A model generated the notes under the pieces. That model was not told the DNA's origin and did no database searches. It worked only from the letters and a program-made list of their open reading frames with translations. This document shows positions 61,255-64,000 of a DNA stretch of 64,000 bases, piece after piece. Each line of letters begins with the position of its first letter. Position 1 is the first letter of the stretch. This stretch comes from Thioploca sp. (GTDB lineage: Bacteria > Pseudomonadota > Gammaproteobacteria > Beggiatoales > Beggiatoaceae), in NCBI GenBank assembly GCA_030627235.1, contig DAOUSL010000003.1:1-64000 (forward strand), given 5' to 3'. The translations under genes were made by a program, and so were the position numbers.

Positions 61255-62478
61255 TTAAATTTGTCCACCCATAGTAAAGATAGGTAAATACATGGCTAAT
61301 ACCAATCCACCGACTACTACACCTAAAAATGCCATAATCATTGGTTCCATCATAGAAGCAAGCGAATCTACTAAATTATCTACTTCTTCTTCATAATAAT
61401 CAGCAACTTTATTCAACATTTTATCAATATCACCAGCTTCTTCACCAATTTGAGTCATTTGCACACACATATTAGGAAAAACTCCGCAATCACGCATAGC
61501 TTCTGCTAAAGTAATTCCTGTTGACACATCTGCTTTAATTTGCATGGTGGCTTCATAATATATTATATTACCACTAGCACCAGCTACGGAATTCATTGCT
61601 TCTACTAAGGGAGTTCCAGCCGCAAACATAGTTGCTAATGTACGAGTCCATCTAGCAATAGCTGATTTAGTAAGTAGATCACCAAACAATGGTAATTTTA
61701 AAGATAGTCTTTGAAGGAAGTTTTGAAAACCCACAGAACGTAGTTTAGCCTGTTTAAACGCAACTTTAAGACCAATAATAATAGCTAAAATTGGCATCCA
61801 ATTGGCTACCATATAGTCAGACATATTCATAACTGCTTGAGTTAAACCTGGTAATTCACCACCAAAACTAGAAAACATTTCTGCAAATACCGGAACCACA
61901 TAAATCAATAGGATACCACTAACAATACCGGCTATAACCATAATAGACATGGGATAACTTAAAGCACCCTTAATTTTTTTCTTCATGCTTTCACTTTTTT
62001 CTTTATAATCAGCTAATTTAGTTAGTAAAGATTCTAAAATACCAGCTTGTTCGCCGGCTTCAACTAAATTACAAAATAAAGAATCAAAATGTTCTGGATG
62101 CTCACGTAAACCGTCAGCCATAGTTCCACCAGCTTCTATATAAGATTTAATAGTCTTAACCAACTTAACATAATTAGGATTTTCATGGCCACCTGCAACC
62201 AAATCGAAAGAGTCTAATAAAGCAACTCCTGATTGCATCATAGTGGCCATTTGTCGAGCAAATAATGCGATATCTTTTGGTTCTACTGGCTTACTATTTA
62301 ATACTGCCATCCAATCATAAGGTTTAGGTTTAACTTTAAGATTTTTGGTAATTCCTTTACCACGCAATATTTTTTTGATTATAGCTTCAGATTTACCAGT
62401 TTCTTCACCTTTACGATCCTTTCCATTTTTGTCTACACCTGTATAAACAAATATAATATCTTCTTTTTTAGCTGGCAT
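61255..62478 (-). CDS. pilC: Type IV pilus inner membrane protein PilC
   Basis: T2SSF pattern 'FARQMATMMQSGVALLDSFDLVA', 'GEQAGILESLLTKLADY'. Confidence 0.94.
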   Translation of the reverse strand: MPAKKEDIIFVYTGVDKNGKDRKGEETGKSEAIIKKILRGKGITKNLKVKPKPYDWMAVLNSKPVEPKDIALFARQMATMMQSGVALLDSFDLVAGGHENPNYVKLVKTIKSYIEAGGTMADGLREHPEHFDSLFCNLVEAGEQAGILESLLTKLADYKEKSESMKKKIKGALSYPMSIMVIAGIVSGILLIYVVPVFAEMFSSFGGELPGLTQAVMNMSDYMVANWMPILAIIIGLKVAFKQAKLRSVGFQNFLQRLSLKLPLFGDLLTKSAIARWTRTLATMFAAGTPLVEAMNSVAGASGNIIYYEATMQIKADVSTGITLAEAMRDCGVFPNMCVQMTQIGEEAGDIDKMLNKVADYYEEEVDNLVDSLASMMEPMIMAFLGVVVGGLVLAMYLPIFTMGGQI

Positions 62479-62489
62479 AATATTTTCCT

Positions 62490-64000
62490 TTAGTCTTTAT
62501 TAACCACACGATTTACTTCTGCTAGAGATGTCAAACCACGTCCAACTTTTTTAAGACCAGATTCTCGTAAATCAGGAATTCCTTCCCGTTTAGCTTGATC
62601 GGCAATTCCAATCGCATTACTACCTTCCATAATCAATCGCTTCATTTCATCAGAGATAGGCATAACTTGATAAATTCCAACTCGACCTTTATAACCAGTA
62701 CCACTACATTTATCGCAACCACCTGGTTGATATAACTTAAAATCTGGGTCTCTAATAGCTTCTTCAGTAAAACCTTCCAGTATAAGGGAATGCTCAGGTA
62801 TTACATCTTCTCTTTTACAACTACACAAACGACGACATAAACGTTGAGCCATAATAAGATTAACTGCAGTAGCAATAGCAAACGGAGCTAAACCCATATC
62901 AATCAAACGAGTCAAAGTTTGAGGAGCATCATTAGTATGTAGAGTTGACATTACCATATGACCAGTACTAGCTGCTTTAATTGCAATGCTACCAGTGGTT
63001 ATATCACGTATCTCACCAACTAAAATAATATCTGGATCTTGCCGTAAAAATGCTTTCAAAGCTTTATCAAAAGTCATTCCAGTTTTTTCATCAATCTGAA
63101 CCTGATTAACTCCAGGTAAATTAATTTCTACTGGATCTTCAGCAGTGGATATATTAACTCCTTCTTTATTAAGAATATTGATACCTGTATATAATGATAC
63201 TGTCTTACCACTTCCTGTAGGCCCAGTAACTAATACCATTCCGTACGGATTATCCAAAGCTTCTAAGTATAAACGTTTTTGTTCCTCTTCATAACCAAGA
63301 ATGTCAATATTAAGGTTAGCAGCTGAAGAATCTAAAATCCGCATAACTATTTTTTCGCCCCAAAGAATAGGACAAGTACTAACTCGAAAATCAATAGCCT
63401 TAGTCGCAGATATTTTAAGTTTAATCCGACCATCTTGTGGAACTCTACGTTCAGAAACATCAAGTCGCGACATAACTTTAAGACGAGCTGCAAGTTTACG
63501 AGCTAAACCTATTGGTGGCTCAGTAATAGTTCGTAACATACCGTCGACACGAAATCGGACTCGATAATATTTTTCATAAGGTTCAAAATGTAAATCAGAT
63601 GCTCCTGCTTTAATAGCATCAAATAGCATCTTATTAATAAATTTAACTACTGGAGCTTCATCAGCTTCATTTTTTTCATCTTCACCATCATCTTCATTTT
63701 CATCAACTAGCTCAATATCATCTAAATCGCCAGTTAAATCCTTCATAGTATCATCACAGGCTTCGACAGCCCATTCAATCTTTTTAGCTAATTTGTCTTC
63801 TTCAACTAAAATTGGTTCAACCCGCATTTTAGTTTTAAATTTAATTCCCTTAATTCCATCTAAAACTAAAAGATCAGTTGAATCCGATACTGCAACGAAT
63901 AAATTTTTACCACGAATAAATAATGGTAGAACATGATGTTCTGATAACATTTTTAGTTCAATTAATTTAATAACCTCTTGGTTAAGTTCAAAGCTATTAA
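62490..64000 (-). CDS. pilB: Type IV pilus assembly ATPase PilB (5' end beyond window)
   Basis: 'GLVLVTGPTGSGKT'-type Walker A (GMVLVTGPTGSGKTVSLY), 'DPDIILVGEIRD', 'CDKCSGTGYKGRVGIYQVM'; frame stays open from the ATG at 63950 to the window edge. Confidence 0.94.
   Translation of the reverse strand, partial: NSFELNQEVIKLIELKMLSEHHVLPLFIRGKNLFVAVSDSTDLLVLDGIKGIKFKTKMRVEPILVEEDKLAKKIEWAVEACDDTMKDLTGDLDDIELVDENEDDGEDEKNEADEAPVVKFINKMLFDAIKAGASDLHFEPYEKYYRVRFRVDGMLRTITEPPIGLARKLAARLKVMSRLDVSERRVPQDGRIKLKISATKAIDFRVSTCPILWGEKIVMRILDSSAANLNIDILGYEEEQKRLYLEALDNPYGMVLVTGPTGSGKTVSLYTGINILNKEGVNISTAEDPVEINLPGVNQVQIDEKTGMTFDKALKAFLRQDPDIILVGEIRDITTGSIAIKAASTGHMVMSTLHTNDAPQTLTRLIDMGLAPFAIATAVNLIMAQRLCRRLCSCKREDVIPEHSLILEGFTEEAIRDPDFKLYQPGGCDKCSGTGYKGRVGIYQVMPISDEMKRLIMEGSNAIGIADQAKREGIPDLRESGLKKVGRGLTSLAEVNRVVNKD

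Overview
AT-rich bacterial chromosome window, probably gammaproteobacterial judging by gene content (pilGHIJ, ATP-grasp gshA, hemA-prfA, pilB-pilC, gspK). Housekeeping and motility loci (pil-chp, glgB, rsmI-uvrC, lon, cysC, sppA-crcB, rluC, rne, prfA/hemA, pilBC) alternate with accessory material. The accessory parts are: (i) a decayed extracellular repeat-protein gene at the left edge that is paralogous to part of an intact 2498-aa modular secreted protein at 43-50.5 kb; (ii) a defence-like operon at 15.9-20.7 kb (C5 DNA methyltransferase, DUF262 nuclease with an in-frame TAA, HEPN Rx4H protein, AAA ATPase, DUF4276/TOPRIM-like); (iii) a repeat-rich stretch at 50.5-59 kb with several hairpin (REP/BIME-like) families, a truncated RAYT transposase start, and a 128-bp MITE-like element with long terminal inverted repeats and an apparent 8-bp target-site duplication inside a hairpin whose uninterrupted paralogues lie nearby; (iv) an AbiE-like toxin-antitoxin pair whose toxin gene is truncated next to a repeat. 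The pil chemosensory cluster is atypical: at the chpA position it has only a FimL/ChpA-N-like protein and no CheA kinase, while a stand-alone Hpt protein lies on the other side of pilG. I saw no CRISPR array, tRNA or rRNA. All family calls come from reading motifs; no database search was run.
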